Below, piece by piece: positions 1 to 9,035 of a stretch of 39,405 nt of DNA (position 1 is the first letter of the stretch; each line of letters begins with the position of its first letter). Location: contig JAHBXO010000047.1 in NCBI GenBank assembly GCA_019636445.1, positions 1 to 39,405 of the forward strand, in the 5' to 3' direction. The stretch comes from Gemmataceae bacterium. GTDB taxonomy: Bacteria; Planctomycetota; Planctomycetia; Gemmatales; Gemmataceae. The notes below the pieces were generated by a model, which saw nothing but the letters and a program-made list of their open reading frames with translations, ran no database searches and was not told the origin of the DNA. The position numbers and the translations under genes were made by a program.

Positions 1-830
1 TTGAGCTTTTGCAGGAACTCGTAGAATTTTGGGTCGAGCGCGTGGGCCTCGTTGCGGATACGGTCGGCGTCGACGTCGGCCTGGCCTTCGACCGTTTGTT
101 TTTTGGCGCGGGCCTCGGCCTCGATCGTGCGCGATTCCTTCTCGGCGGCGCTTGCGATATCGGCGGCCTTCTGCCGTCCTTCGCTCTCATAGTCGGCCAC
201 CTTGCGCATCCGCTCGCTGCGGATGCGCTCGGCGATGCTCGCCCGCACCGCCTCCGGGAAACCGAAGCGACGCAGCCGCAGGTCGACGATCTCGATGCCG
301 TATTCCTCGCGTACTTTGGCCAGAAGGTCGTCTTCGAGCAGCTTCGCGCGGAGTTTTCGGGACCGCTCGTCGATCGCGGCGGCGTCCGCGACGGCGACGA
401 GGTCGTCGAGCGGCAGCGTGCCGATGATCGCCGCGAGCTTGCCGTTGACGCGCGGCGCGAGGGTGCGGCGCGCCGCCTCCGGCGAGCCGACGGTGCGCGT
501 GAACCGGTCTGCGGCGGCGGCGTCCGGGATGCGCCAGGCCACGAAAGCATCGACGGCGATGGTTTTGTCCACGGTGCGGGAGGCTAGGTCGCGGGTGAGC
601 GATTCGACGGCCGGCAAATCAAAAGCCTGCAAGCGGCGATCGATGCGGCGGACGGAATCGATCGGCCAGGGGAGTTTGAAATGCAGGCCGGCGTCGGTCG
701 CGCCGTCGAGCGTCGCGACCGGTTCGCCGAAGCGTGTGACGTAGGCGAACTCGGCCACGTCGACCGCGTGGAACGCCGTTCGAAGCCAGAGTAGCAGGGC
801 GAGGGGCACGAGCCAGCGGAGCTTTCTCAC
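1..830 (-). CDS. hflC: HflC-like SPFH/prohibitin-family protein (C-terminus outside window)
   Basis: About 276 residues are visible; the gene runs off the left edge without a stop. The protein opens with a short hydrophobic anchor (LRWLVPLALLLWL), followed by an SPFH/Band 7 domain with the HflC-like VTRFGEP and GLHFKLPWPIDSV segments, then a charged helical region (ERMRKVADYESEGRQ, AEKESRTIEAEA) typical of HflC stalks. HflC normally pairs with HflK in a membrane cage around the FtsH protease. The start is a GTG at 830-828 that overlaps the TGA of the upstream gene (GTGA), which suggests translational coupling with the HflK-like fusion protein encoded there. A YEIVDLRLRRFGFPEAV-like stretch (here YGIEIVDLRLRRFGFPEAV) fits the family. 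Family assignment is confident. A link to FtsH is inferred from family knowledge, since no ftsH is in view. Confidence 0.88.
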   Translation of the reverse strand, partial: MRKLRWLVPLALLLWLRTAFHAVDVAEFAYVTRFGEPVATLDGATDAGLHFKLPWPIDSVRRIDRRLQAFDLPAVESLTRDLASRTVDKTIAVDAFVAWRIPDAAAADRFTRTVGSPEAARRTLAPRVNGKLAAIIGTLPLDDLVAVADAAAIDERSRKLRAKLLEDDLLAKVREEYGIEIVDLRLRRFGFPEAVRASIAERIRSERMRKVADYESEGRQKAADIASAAEKESRTIEAEARAKKQTVEGQADVDADRIRNEAHALDPKFYEFLQKL

Positions 831-3800
831 GGGTCCTTCTCCGGGGGTCGCAGGAGGGCCGGGGGAATTTTGAAGCCGTCGGGATCGGCGAGGAACAGGT
901 GCCGTTTGCCCGGGAGTTCGGCGGCGTCGAGGAGAATCTTGTCGCGGCCGGCGAGCACGCCGGAAATGGCGGCCAGACCGAGTCGGAACTCCGAGAGCGC
1001 ACGGCGCGCGGCGATCGTGTCGGTTCGCCGGCGATTCAATTCGGCCAGTACAGCGGTGCGATCGGCTCCGCCGCGCAAGCGAGCATCCAGTTCAGTTTTC
1101 AGCTCCTCCTCTTCGGAGGGCGAGAGTGTCGACCGCGCGCGGTGCCACGCCAGGAAATTGTCACGCTCCGCCTTCGCGTCCGCGACTTTCCTTACGGCCT
1201 CGGCCTCGGCCTGCCGCACGAGGCGCACCGCCTCTTCCTGTGACCGGCGCTTCAACCGCAGCGCGTCCGCCGTCGCTTCGTTCACCGTGCGATCGCGCTT
1301 CTGGATCGCCTCCGCGACGGCGTGGTACGACGCGACGACTTCCTGCGGCGGGTGCAGGTCGTGAAGCGTCAGCCCGTCCAACCGGATCCCGAACTCCTGT
1401 GGATCCAGTTCGGTCAGTCGCGCTTTCATCCGCTCGAATGCCGACGATTCCAACCCGGTTCTTCGTGTGGTGAGCAGGTCGAGAAACGCCTCGCCGGCGA
1501 CGAGTTCGCGGAAGACGGCCTCGGCCAGCGATCCGAGCAAAAGATCCGGTTCGCGCAGGCCGAACCGGTACCGTTCGGCGTCGACGATCGAATAGCGCAC
1601 GGTGGCGAGGACCTCGACGAGGTTCCCGTCGCCGGTGACCATGAGCGATTCGTCGGTGACGCGGGCGATGTCGTCGGAATGCCCGCTGGACCAGGTTTGA
1701 TCGCGATCGGAAATTCCCGATAGGCTTTCGCGACGCAACCGTCGCTGCTCGTCTCGCGCTTGTGCCAACTGGACGAGTCGATCATCGGAAACACGACGAA
1801 AACCGATCTCGACCGTGCGGACTTCGCGTGGCCGGAGCTTGTCGACCGACTCGATCGGCCACGGCCATCGGACATGAAGGCCCGGCGCGAGTACGCCACG
1901 CGCCGCGCCGAACCGTTGGACGATGCCCACTTGATCGGCGTCGATGCGAGTCAGGCCACCGGCGATCCAGCCGAACAGGGCGAACGCGATCGCGCCGGTT
2001 GTCAATTCCCGGCGCCGGCGAGCGACCCAGTGGAACAGGTCATCGAGGTGAACGGTGTTCAGCCAGTGGTCAAAAGCGCGATAGGATTCGCGCAACCCGT
2101 GGAGCGTGGGATTCGTCGCGACCCGCTCGAATGTCAACAATCGCATGGAATTCAACAAGACGAGCAGCGAGCCGATTTGGTGGTAGATCGCACCGGCGAG
2201 CGGGGCCTTTTCGTAGAGGTCCGGGCTTGTGGCGAAGAGCGGCCAAAGAAGCCCGGCAATCACGATGCCGACGATGTTCACGCCGAAGCCGAACCAGAGA
2301 ATGTTCTGGCGGATGACGCGGACGGTCTCGCGGCTGAGGCGCACGAGGAGCGGCAGCGTCCGCAGCGGTTCACCAAGCAGGACGATGTCGCCGGCTTCGG
2401 CGGCGATCTCGGTGCCGGTTCCGACGGCGATGCCCACCGTTGCCTTCGCCAGCGCAGGGGCGTCATTGACGCCGTCGCCGACGAACGCGGCGTTCGGCGG
2501 CAAGCGCTCCACTTTATCGACCGGCAACAGTTCCGAATGCACGGCCGCGAAGGGTAGATCGCGGGCGATCTGGTTCGCCGCGCCCGGTCGGTCCCCGGTG
2601 AGCAGTGTCAGCGCGAGGCCGTTCGCGGCGAGTTCGTCCAGCACTCCGATCGATTCCGGCCGGAGCGTATCGCGGGCGCCGATCGCACCGATGACTTCGC
2701 CATCACGCGACAGGTACACGATCGTCTGCCCGGTGGCTTCGAGCCGGGTCGTGATGGTTTCGAATTCAGCTCCTATCGCGATTTGGTGTTCCGCGAGATG
2801 CCGGACCGTGCCGAGGAGGATCGTCTTCCCGTCGACCACCGCGCGCACGCCCGCGCCCGGCGAAGCACGGAAATCGCCAACCTCTGGCAACGGCGATCCC
2901 CGTTCCTGCGCGGCGGCGACGATCGCCCGCGCGATCGGGTGCTCACTCTTCCGTTCCACGGCGGCGGCGAGCGCCAGCAACTCGTCCTTGGCGATTCCGT
3001 CGATCGGCACCACGTCGCCGACGGTGAGGCGGCCTTCGGTCAGCGTGCCGGTTTTGTCGAAGGCGATCGCGGTCACGCCAGCGAGCCGTTCGAGCGCGGC
3101 ACCGCCCTTGAGCAGCACACCCGTGCCCGCAAGTCGGCCGATCGCCGCGATCACCGCCGCCGGCGTGGCGAGTACGAGCGCGCACGGGCACGCCACCACG
3201 AGGACCGCAAGCGTCGGATAAATCGCCATCCGCGACGCCGCCGCGAAAGACACCGGACGCTCCGGCGTGCGCCCGCTCCACTGGAACCCGACGTTGACCG
3301 CGAACGTGAGCGCGGCCAGACCCAGAACGACCGGCAGAAAACGGCGGGCCAAGCGATCAGCATGTCGTTCGAGCGGGGCCTTGTCCCGCAGGGCCTTGCC
3401 GGTCAGTTCGATCACCTGTCCCGCGAGCGTCTGCTTGGCCACTTTGCGAGCGTCGATCACCAGCGCGCCGTCGCGGTTCATGCTGCCGGCCAGAACCGCG
3501 TCGCCGGGGCCGACCTCGCGCGGCAGGCTCTCGCCCGTCAACGCCGCCGTATCCATCGACGATCGGCCATCCAGCACGACGCCGTCGACCGGCACCTTGC
3601 CGCCGGGTTTCACGACGACGCGATCGCCGACCACCAGGCCGGTCGTGTTCACGCGAACTTCCACGCCGTCGCGCAGCACCCAGGTCCGCGTGGGGAACAA
3701 CTCGACGAGTTTATGCAGGACGTTCCGTGTGCGGTCGAACGTGAAGGCTTCCAGGCATTCGCCGACGAGGCCGATCACGACCACTTCGGCGGCGACCAGT

Positions 3801-4144
3801 GGTTCGCCAACGAGTATCGCCGCGATGCAAGCGAGCGCGACGGCGAAGTCGGCGCCGATTCGCCCCTCGGCAGCACTTTCCAGCGATGTGTACAGAACCC
3901 GGGCACCGCCAACGACGGCCGCGACGAGTGCGAATCGATAGCCCCCGATTTCGCGCGCGGCAAGCGTTGGCAATTCGACACCGAACGTACTCGCGATCCA
4001 GCCGGCCAGCGGCGGCCAGAGGTCCAGCACCAGCAACCCCGTCACAAGCGCCGTGAGCGCGTACAGACCCAGGTTCGAGGTTCGTTCGAACGGTTCGACG
4101 GCAGGATCGAATTCGCGGTGCATGGTCGGCCGGAGGGATCGCAC
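827..4144 (-). CDS. P1B-type metal ATPase fused to HflK-like SPFH domain
   Basis: A single 1105-residue reading frame joins two families. Residues ~25-670 form a heavy-metal P-type ATPase: TGES (203-206, actuator), CPC (319-321, metal-binding helix), DKTGT (phosphorylated D363), HP (402-403, P1B hallmark), TGD (516) and GDGVND (556-561). There is no N-terminal metal-binding domain. Residues ~714-731 form a further membrane helix, and ~735-1105 an HflK-like SPFH domain with a long charged helical stalk. The gene overlaps hflC by 4 bp, so the SPFH half probably supplies the missing HflK partner. Membrane helix 8 reads HQIGSLLVLLNS, not the usual MxxSS (copper) or DxG (zinc) motif, so the ion is unclear. 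The 5' start is a GTG; an ATG at 4123-4121 is an equally good start and would drop seven residues. Neither has a strong ribosome-binding site. Confidence 0.88.
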   Translation of the reverse strand: MRSLRPTMHREFDPAVEPFERTSNLGLYALTALVTGLLVLDLWPPLAGWIASTFGVELPTLAAREIGGYRFALVAAVVGGARVLYTSLESAAEGRIGADFAVALACIAAILVGEPLVAAEVVVIGLVGECLEAFTFDRTRNVLHKLVELFPTRTWVLRDGVEVRVNTTGLVVGDRVVVKPGGKVPVDGVVLDGRSSMDTAALTGESLPREVGPGDAVLAGSMNRDGALVIDARKVAKQTLAGQVIELTGKALRDKAPLERHADRLARRFLPVVLGLAALTFAVNVGFQWSGRTPERPVSFAAASRMAIYPTLAVLVVACPCALVLATPAAVIAAIGRLAGTGVLLKGGAALERLAGVTAIAFDKTGTLTEGRLTVGDVVPIDGIAKDELLALAAAVERKSEHPIARAIVAAAQERGSPLPEVGDFRASPGAGVRAVVDGKTILLGTVRHLAEHQIAIGAEFETITTRLEATGQTIVYLSRDGEVIGAIGARDTLRPESIGVLDELAANGLALTLLTGDRPGAANQIARDLPFAAVHSELLPVDKVERLPPNAAFVGDGVNDAPALAKATVGIAVGTGTEIAAEAGDIVLLGEPLRTLPLLVRLSRETVRVIRQNILWFGFGVNIVGIVIAGLLWPLFATSPDLYEKAPLAGAIYHQIGSLLVLLNSMRLLTFERVATNPTLHGLRESYRAFDHWLNTVHLDDLFHWVARRRRELTTGAIAFALFGWIAGGLTRIDADQVGIVQRFGAARGVLAPGLHVRWPWPIESVDKLRPREVRTVEIGFRRVSDDRLVQLAQARDEQRRLRRESLSGISDRDQTWSSGHSDDIARVTDESLMVTGDGNLVEVLATVRYSIVDAERYRFGLREPDLLLGSLAEAVFRELVAGEAFLDLLTTRRTGLESSAFERMKARLTELDPQEFGIRLDGLTLHDLHPPQEVVASYHAVAEAIQKRDRTVNEATADALRLKRRSQEEAVRLVRQAEAEAVRKVADAKAERDNFLAWHRARSTLSPSEEEELKTELDARLRGGADRTAVLAELNRRRTDTIAARRALSEFRLGLAAISGVLAGRDKILLDAAELPGKRHLFLADPDGFKIPPALLRPPEKDP

Positions 4145-4231
4145 GGGCGTTTGGGGACGGTCATCTTATTCGGACTCCGTTATGGAACCGTGAATTCGCT
4201 AAACTGGGCGGAGGCCGAAGGGAGCCGTTGG

Positions 4232-6424
4232 ATGCGCAGCGAACTGCCGCCGGAACTGCTTTCCGCCATCGCGAGGCATTGGGGTTTCCGCGAACTGCGT
4301 CCCCTGCAGACCGATGCGATGCGCGCCGCTCTCGCCGGGCGCGATTCGCTCGTCGTACTCCCGACCGGTGGTGGAAAATCGCTGTGCTACCAGGCCCCTG
4401 CGCTCGTACGGGGCGGGCTCACAGTCGTTGTGTCTCCGCTGATCGCCCTCATGAAGGACCAGGTCGACGGCCTTGCCCGCAACGGCGTCGCCGCCGTCCG
4501 CCTCGACAGTTCGCTGACCACCGATCAGTGGAACACCGCCATTGCCGCAATCCGATCCGGCGAAACGCGGCTCGCGTTCGTGTCGCCGGAACGACTCGTC
4601 AACACCGCCACACACCAACTGCTGCTCGCTGCCGGCGCGAACGCCATCGCCATCGACGAGGCGCATTGCATCTCGCACTGGGGCCACGATTTTCGCCCGG
4701 AATACCGGATGCTCTCGCGGCTGCGCGATTACTTTCCGGGTGCGGCGGTCCACGCCTTCACGGCCACGGCCACGGAACAAGTGCGCGCTGACATCGCGGC
4801 GCAGCTGAACCTTCACGATCCCGAAATTCTTGTCGGCAACTTCGACCGGCCGAACCTCACATACCGCGTCCTACCTCAAACGGACGTGATTTCACAGATC
4901 CGCGATGTACTTGACCGGCACCGGAACGAGGCCGGCATCGTCTACTGCCTGCGTCGCGCCGACGTCGACACGACGACGGACTCGCTGCGGCGGGCGAACT
5001 ACAAGGTCGTGCCTTACCACGCCGGCATGAGCCCGGAGGACCGCAAGCGCTCACACGACTCTTTTTCCGATGAATCCGCGGATATCGTGGTGGCGACGAT
5101 CGCGTTCGGCATGGGGATTGACCGCTCGAACGTACGATTCGTCATCCACGCCTGCGTGCCGCAGTCGATCGAGCACTACCAGCAGGAGACGGGCCGCGCC
5201 GGGCGCGACGGGCTGCCGAGCGAGTGCGTGCTGCTCTTCTCGCAGGCGGATGTGATGGCGCTCAAGCGGATCAAGGAGAAATCCGCTGCCGAGGCGAACG
5301 TGCCGCCGGAACAACTCCTGGCCACGAAGCGGCAGTTGGAGATCATGGCGCGGTACGCCGGCGCCGCGGTCTGCCGACACCGGGCGCTCGTGAACCACTT
5401 CGGGCAGAACTACGACAAGCCGAACTGCGGCGCGTGCGACATCTGCCTGGGCGACACCGAAGATGTACCAGAAGCGACCCTGCTGGCGCAGAAGATCCTC
5501 TCGTGCGTGGCGCGCGTGAAGGAGGGATTCGGCGCGAACCACGTGATCGATGTGCTGCGCGGGGCATCCACGGAAGCGATCCGCTCGCGCGGTCACGATT
5601 CCCTGAGCACGTACGGCCTCCTGCGATCGATGGAGAAGCCGGAGTTGCGCGACTACGTCTTCCAACTCGTCGGTCAGGGGGCGCTCGCGCAATCGGAAGG
5701 GCAGTATCCGGTCCTTCAACTCACGCCGACATCGTGGGCGATCATGAAGGGCCAACAGAGGGTGAAGCTGATCCAGCGCGCGACGCCCTCGACGGCGAGG
5801 CCCGAAAAGGGCACGCTCCCGGCCGACAGCGACCCGGAACTGTTCGAACTCTTACGGCAACTCCGGCGGCAGAACGCGATTCGTTTGAGCGTGCCGCCCT
5901 ATCAGATCTTCACCGATGCCACGCTCGCGGAGTTCGCCCGCGTTCGACCGACGACGCCGGATCGCATGCGGCTCGTCAGCGGTGTCGGCGACGTGAAGCT
6001 GCGCGACTTCGGCGACGTGTTCCTCAAGGCGATCGCCAACTTCGCGCGCGAGCGCGGCCTCGCGACCGACCTGAATTCCTCGCGCGAAGTTCGTCCGTCG
6101 TCCCCGCCTTTGGCGAAAATTTCGGCCTCCAAACAGTTGTCCTTCGCCCTCTTCCGTGACGGCGCGGGGATCGAGGACGTGCTGCACCGCACCAAGCTCA
6201 CGCGGGCAACCATCGCGGACCACCTGGCGGAATTCATCCTGCGGGAGAAACCGGAGTCGATCTTCCACTGGGTGCCGGAGGCGGTGTGCGAGCGCGTGGC
6301 CGCCGCGGCAGAGCAACACGGCACCGGCCGGCTGAAACCGATTTTCCTGGCGCTCAACGAAGAAGTGGATTACGAATCCATCCGAATTGTGATTGCATTT
6401 CTGGAGTCAAGAAAAGCCCTATGA
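4232..6424 (+). CDS. recQ: RecQ-family ATP-dependent DNA helicase
   Basis: 730 residues. Helicase motifs: Walker A LPTGGGKSL (43-51), DEAH (142-145), TATAT (177-181), motif VI QETGRAGRDG (318-327). The RecQ zinc site is C381, C399, C402, C405. An RQC-like winged-helix region follows to about residue 520, then an HRDC domain (~533-607) and a C-terminal helix-turn-helix segment (~630-730) of the kind appended to bacterial RecQ proteins. It unwinds DNA 3'-5' in recombination and fork repair. The frame is open far upstream, but that part is antisense to the ATPase gene. The ATG at 4232 is chosen because RecQ homology starts at once (LPPELLSAIARHWGF) and an AGGGAG ribosome-binding site lies 7 bp upstream. 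It is transcribed divergently from the ATPase-HflK gene across an 87-bp gap. Confidence 0.95.
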   Translation: MRSELPPELLSAIARHWGFRELRPLQTDAMRAALAGRDSLVVLPTGGGKSLCYQAPALVRGGLTVVVSPLIALMKDQVDGLARNGVAAVRLDSSLTTDQWNTAIAAIRSGETRLAFVSPERLVNTATHQLLLAAGANAIAIDEAHCISHWGHDFRPEYRMLSRLRDYFPGAAVHAFTATATEQVRADIAAQLNLHDPEILVGNFDRPNLTYRVLPQTDVISQIRDVLDRHRNEAGIVYCLRRADVDTTTDSLRRANYKVVPYHAGMSPEDRKRSHDSFSDESADIVVATIAFGMGIDRSNVRFVIHACVPQSIEHYQQETGRAGRDGLPSECVLLFSQADVMALKRIKEKSAAEANVPPEQLLATKRQLEIMARYAGAAVCRHRALVNHFGQNYDKPNCGACDICLGDTEDVPEATLLAQKILSCVARVKEGFGANHVIDVLRGASTEAIRSRGHDSLSTYGLLRSMEKPELRDYVFQLVGQGALAQSEGQYPVLQLTPTSWAIMKGQQRVKLIQRATPSTARPEKGTLPADSDPELFELLRQLRRQNAIRLSVPPYQIFTDATLAEFARVRPTTPDRMRLVSGVGDVKLRDFGDVFLKAIANFARERGLATDLNSSREVRPSSPPLAKISASKQLSFALFRDGAGIEDVLHRTKLTRATIADHLAEFILREKPESIFHWVPEAVCERVAAAAEQHGTGRLKPIFLALNEEVDYESIRIVIAFLESRKAL

Positions 6425-6462
6425 ACTGAGGGCGAATCCGATCGTTTGAATAATTGCAAGCG

Positions 6463-6488
6463 GAACCCCGGCCGATCGGCCGGGGTTC
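6463..6488. terminator. Perfect 26-bp palindrome between convergent genes
   Basis: The 26 bases are fully self-complementary (GAACCCCGGCCGA and its reverse complement, no separate loop). The palindrome lies between the stop of recQ at 6424 and the stop of the TPR gene at 6496. The position between converging genes fits a bidirectional transcription terminator. There is no T-run on the plus side, so strict Rho-independent termination is not certain. Confidence 0.7.
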
Positions 6489-6495
6489 GTCGTGG

Positions 6496-8769
6496 CTACC
6501 GGTTCGCCACCAATTCCTTCAAACGCGGCATCTCGGCCTTCCAGTGGTCGTAGGAATACTCCGCGTCGGAGCGATAGGATTCTCGCGGCAGCTTCGCGAA
6601 CAATTCCTCCATCCGGGCATACGTCCGCTTGGCTTCCGCCACGTTCACCGGCGTTGCGGTCAGGTAGGCGTGGACGAGCAACTTACCGAGTACGAGTTCT
6701 TCGAGAGTACCTGTGTGCTTGGCCATCAGTTCCTGGCATAGTGGGATCGTCGCGGCCGCGTCCCCCATCTGGAGTAGCGTGTTCGCTTGCCAGATTTCAC
6801 CCCAGGTGCGCAGGAACGAATCGCTGGATTTCGCCAATTCCCGGAGTTGCACGAGCGCCTCGGAGCGAGCCTTGTTGGCGACGGCGCCATCGGCCTGCGC
6901 CTTGGCGAGCAGGGCGCTCGCCAGCCAGAGGCGGGCGTTGTCCGCCTGTTCGCCGGCCGGGTAGAGCGTCAGTTGCTTGCGGAGCCTAGCCTCGGCCTCG
7001 GCGAGGTTGCGGTCCAACATCGCCAGCCGACCCAGTTCGAAGAGAGCGTGTTCGTGGGTGGTCGCATCGGAAACGGCCGAAGCGTCGGCGAGCTGCGCGA
7101 GCATATCGCGGCCGAGCTTCGCGGTCGATTCGGCCTCGTGACGCACCTCCGCGGTCGTTTCCTTCGCCAGTTGCGCCTGCCCGCGTTTGACATAGCCAAC
7201 GGCGAGTTTGAACCGCGCGGGGGCCGCAGCCGCGCCGGGTAGCGCGACGGCCTTTCGCAGAGCCTCCTCGATCTCCGCCGGTCGATCGCCCGGCAACAGG
7301 TCGGCCCGGTCCAGCCACGCCTGGCCAAGCAGTTCCTCGGTCAGATCCTTGGCGGTCACGTTCCGGTCGATGAGTTCGAGCGCCCGGGAATTTTCGCCGG
7401 CACGCTGGAACTGGAACGCCGCGCGGCGGCGATAATCGGCCTTCAACTCGGCGGCCGTTGACTCCTCCGCGAGGGCGGCGTACTCGTTTGCGGCATCGAG
7501 GAATTTTGGCTTCGCTGTCGACGGATTGGTTTTCAACAACGCGTTCGCCCAGCGCTCGTCGATCTCGGCCCGATGTTTGCGGTCCGCACGCCCCTCGGCC
7601 ACTTTGGCGTACGCCGTCGCCGCCCGCAGCGCCGTCGAAAAATCCCCCTCGGCATTGCTCGCCTTGATGACATCCTCAAAGATCGCCCGCAGTTCCGTCG
7701 CCTGAAGGTGTTCTCCATTCGCGCTGGCTTGCGAGACGGCCTTTTCCAGCCAATCGGCCGCTTCTCCCCGCGACGTCGCTTTCGGATCACGGTTTCGGAT
7801 TTCTGCAAGTTTCATCGCCGCCGCACCGCCGATCGAGCCGGGTTCGTTGGCGACCTGAAGCAGGAACGGCGCCGCGGCGGCGTCGTTGCCGGAGCGGAAG
7901 TGCGCAAGTCCGATCAGAAAACGAATCGACGCGCGGTCCGCAGTCGGCAGTCCGGACGAGGCCAGTGCCGATTCCAGATGGGCGGTCGCTTCCTCCCATT
8001 TCTTTTCATCGAGGGCCAACTGACCCAGTTGAACCTTCGCCCGGGCGAGAACGTCGGGCGGTGCCGATGATCCGATATCCTTCAGCCAGGCCCGCGCCGG
8101 CTCCACCTCTCGATCCGCGCGGTGGAGTTGAGCCAGTTCCAGCTTGCAGCGAGCGATCGAAGCCGAAGACGCCTTGTTCGCTCCACCGAGGTATTTGGCG
8201 AACTGCTCCTTGGCGAGCGTGCGGTCCGGCGGCACAAGTCGGAGAGCCGTTTCCGCGATCAGGCGGGATCGTTCCGGGCATTCCTCTCCCGGCGGAGGCG
8301 GCGCGACCAGGTGATGCACGAGTTCCGCCGGCACTCCGGTACCCGTCGCGGCCTGCGCCAGCGCGAAGCGGTAGGACAGCAGGGCCGCGTCGGCCGACCG
8401 ATCAAGCTGCCGTGCGTCACATTTCGCGAACGCATGAGCGGCCGCGATCCAGTGTTCGGTGTTTTCACCAGGTGTGAGGTTAGCTAGCGCAACATACCCG
8501 CTACCGACGGCGAAATTGGTCGACGTGTCCGTCCGCTCCGCGATCGCGAGATTGCGCAACAGGGGTTCGATGGCCGAGGCATCGATCGGCTTCCGATCCA
8601 TCAACGCCCGCAGTTCCGTCAGTTCGGCCGACGGACCGACGACCGGGGCCAGACTGGGAATCGGCACGTAACGGTAGGCGCCGTAGAGTGCGGCCAGTCC
8701 GAGCAGGAACGTCGGAAGCTGCCAAAGGCGGCGGGGTTCGGCAGGTCGATCCATCGCGGCCGAGTCCAT
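6496..8769 (-). CDS. Membrane-anchored tetratricopeptide-repeat protein
   Basis: 757 residues with one hydrophobic N-terminal anchor (LPTFLLGLAALYGAY, about residues 19-33) and almost wholly alpha-helical, Ala/Leu/Glu-rich repeats after it. TPR-like units include WEEATAHLESALASSG, RAWLKDIG and AEARLRKQLTLYPAGEQADNARLWLASALLAKA. The anchor suggests an inner-membrane protein whose repeats scaffold other proteins in the periplasm-like space. No catalytic motif is visible and I cannot name a specific partner. The gene converges with recQ and is divergent from the tRNA-Leu. A second ATG five codons in (MDRPAEP) could be the real start; neither has a clear ribosome-binding site. Confidence 0.8.
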   Translation of the reverse strand: MDSAAMDRPAEPRRLWQLPTFLLGLAALYGAYRYVPIPSLAPVVGPSAELTELRALMDRKPIDASAIEPLLRNLAIAERTDTSTNFAVGSGYVALANLTPGENTEHWIAAAHAFAKCDARQLDRSADAALLSYRFALAQAATGTGVPAELVHHLVAPPPPGEECPERSRLIAETALRLVPPDRTLAKEQFAKYLGGANKASSASIARCKLELAQLHRADREVEPARAWLKDIGSSAPPDVLARAKVQLGQLALDEKKWEEATAHLESALASSGLPTADRASIRFLIGLAHFRSGNDAAAAPFLLQVANEPGSIGGAAAMKLAEIRNRDPKATSRGEAADWLEKAVSQASANGEHLQATELRAIFEDVIKASNAEGDFSTALRAATAYAKVAEGRADRKHRAEIDERWANALLKTNPSTAKPKFLDAANEYAALAEESTAAELKADYRRRAAFQFQRAGENSRALELIDRNVTAKDLTEELLGQAWLDRADLLPGDRPAEIEEALRKAVALPGAAAAPARFKLAVGYVKRGQAQLAKETTAEVRHEAESTAKLGRDMLAQLADASAVSDATTHEHALFELGRLAMLDRNLAEAEARLRKQLTLYPAGEQADNARLWLASALLAKAQADGAVANKARSEALVQLRELAKSSDSFLRTWGEIWQANTLLQMGDAAATIPLCQELMAKHTGTLEELVLGKLLVHAYLTATPVNVAEAKRTYARMEELFAKLPRESYRSDAEYSYDHWKAEMPRLKELVANR

Positions 8770-8889
8770 GGCGATTACACCAGTCGGAGGAAATCCGGTT
8801 TCTATCGTCAGATTGTCACATTCGATCGGGCGCGGTCAAGACGAACCTCCAGCTTGCCCGCGTGTCCGTCTCAACGTAGGTTATCGAAG

Positions 8890-8970
8890 GGCCAAGTGGC
8901 GGAATGGCAGACGCACTCGACTCAAAATCGAGCGTAGCAATACGTGTGGGTTCGAGTCCCACCTTGGCCA
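8890..8970 (+). tRNA. tRNA-Leu (anticodon CAA)
   Basis: A full cloverleaf can be drawn. The acceptor stem GGCCAAG pairs with CTTGGCC and has discriminator A. The D stem is GCG/CGC with GG in the loop. The anticodon stem CTCGA/TCGAG encloses the loop CTCAAAA, giving anticodon CAA at loop positions 3-5. A long variable arm (CGTA/TACG around GCAA) marks a class II tRNA, and the T arm is GTGGG TTCGAGT CCCAC. The CCA end is not encoded. It is a lone tRNA between two minus-strand protein genes. A weak promoter candidate, TTGCCC-17-TAGGTT, lies just upstream (about 8851-8879). Confidence 0.96.
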
Positions 8971-9035
8971 CTCTCTTCTGTCCTGCTCCAACATCCAGCG
9001 ACAACGCTGTCTCAATCGGCCGAACACAGCCGACA

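Noticed and set aside
2783..4231. Long open frame on the plus strand that would extend RecQ by 483 residues
   Set aside because: It is antisense to the P-type ATPase gene, whose motifs are unmistakable; RecQ homology and a ribosome-binding site begin at 4232.
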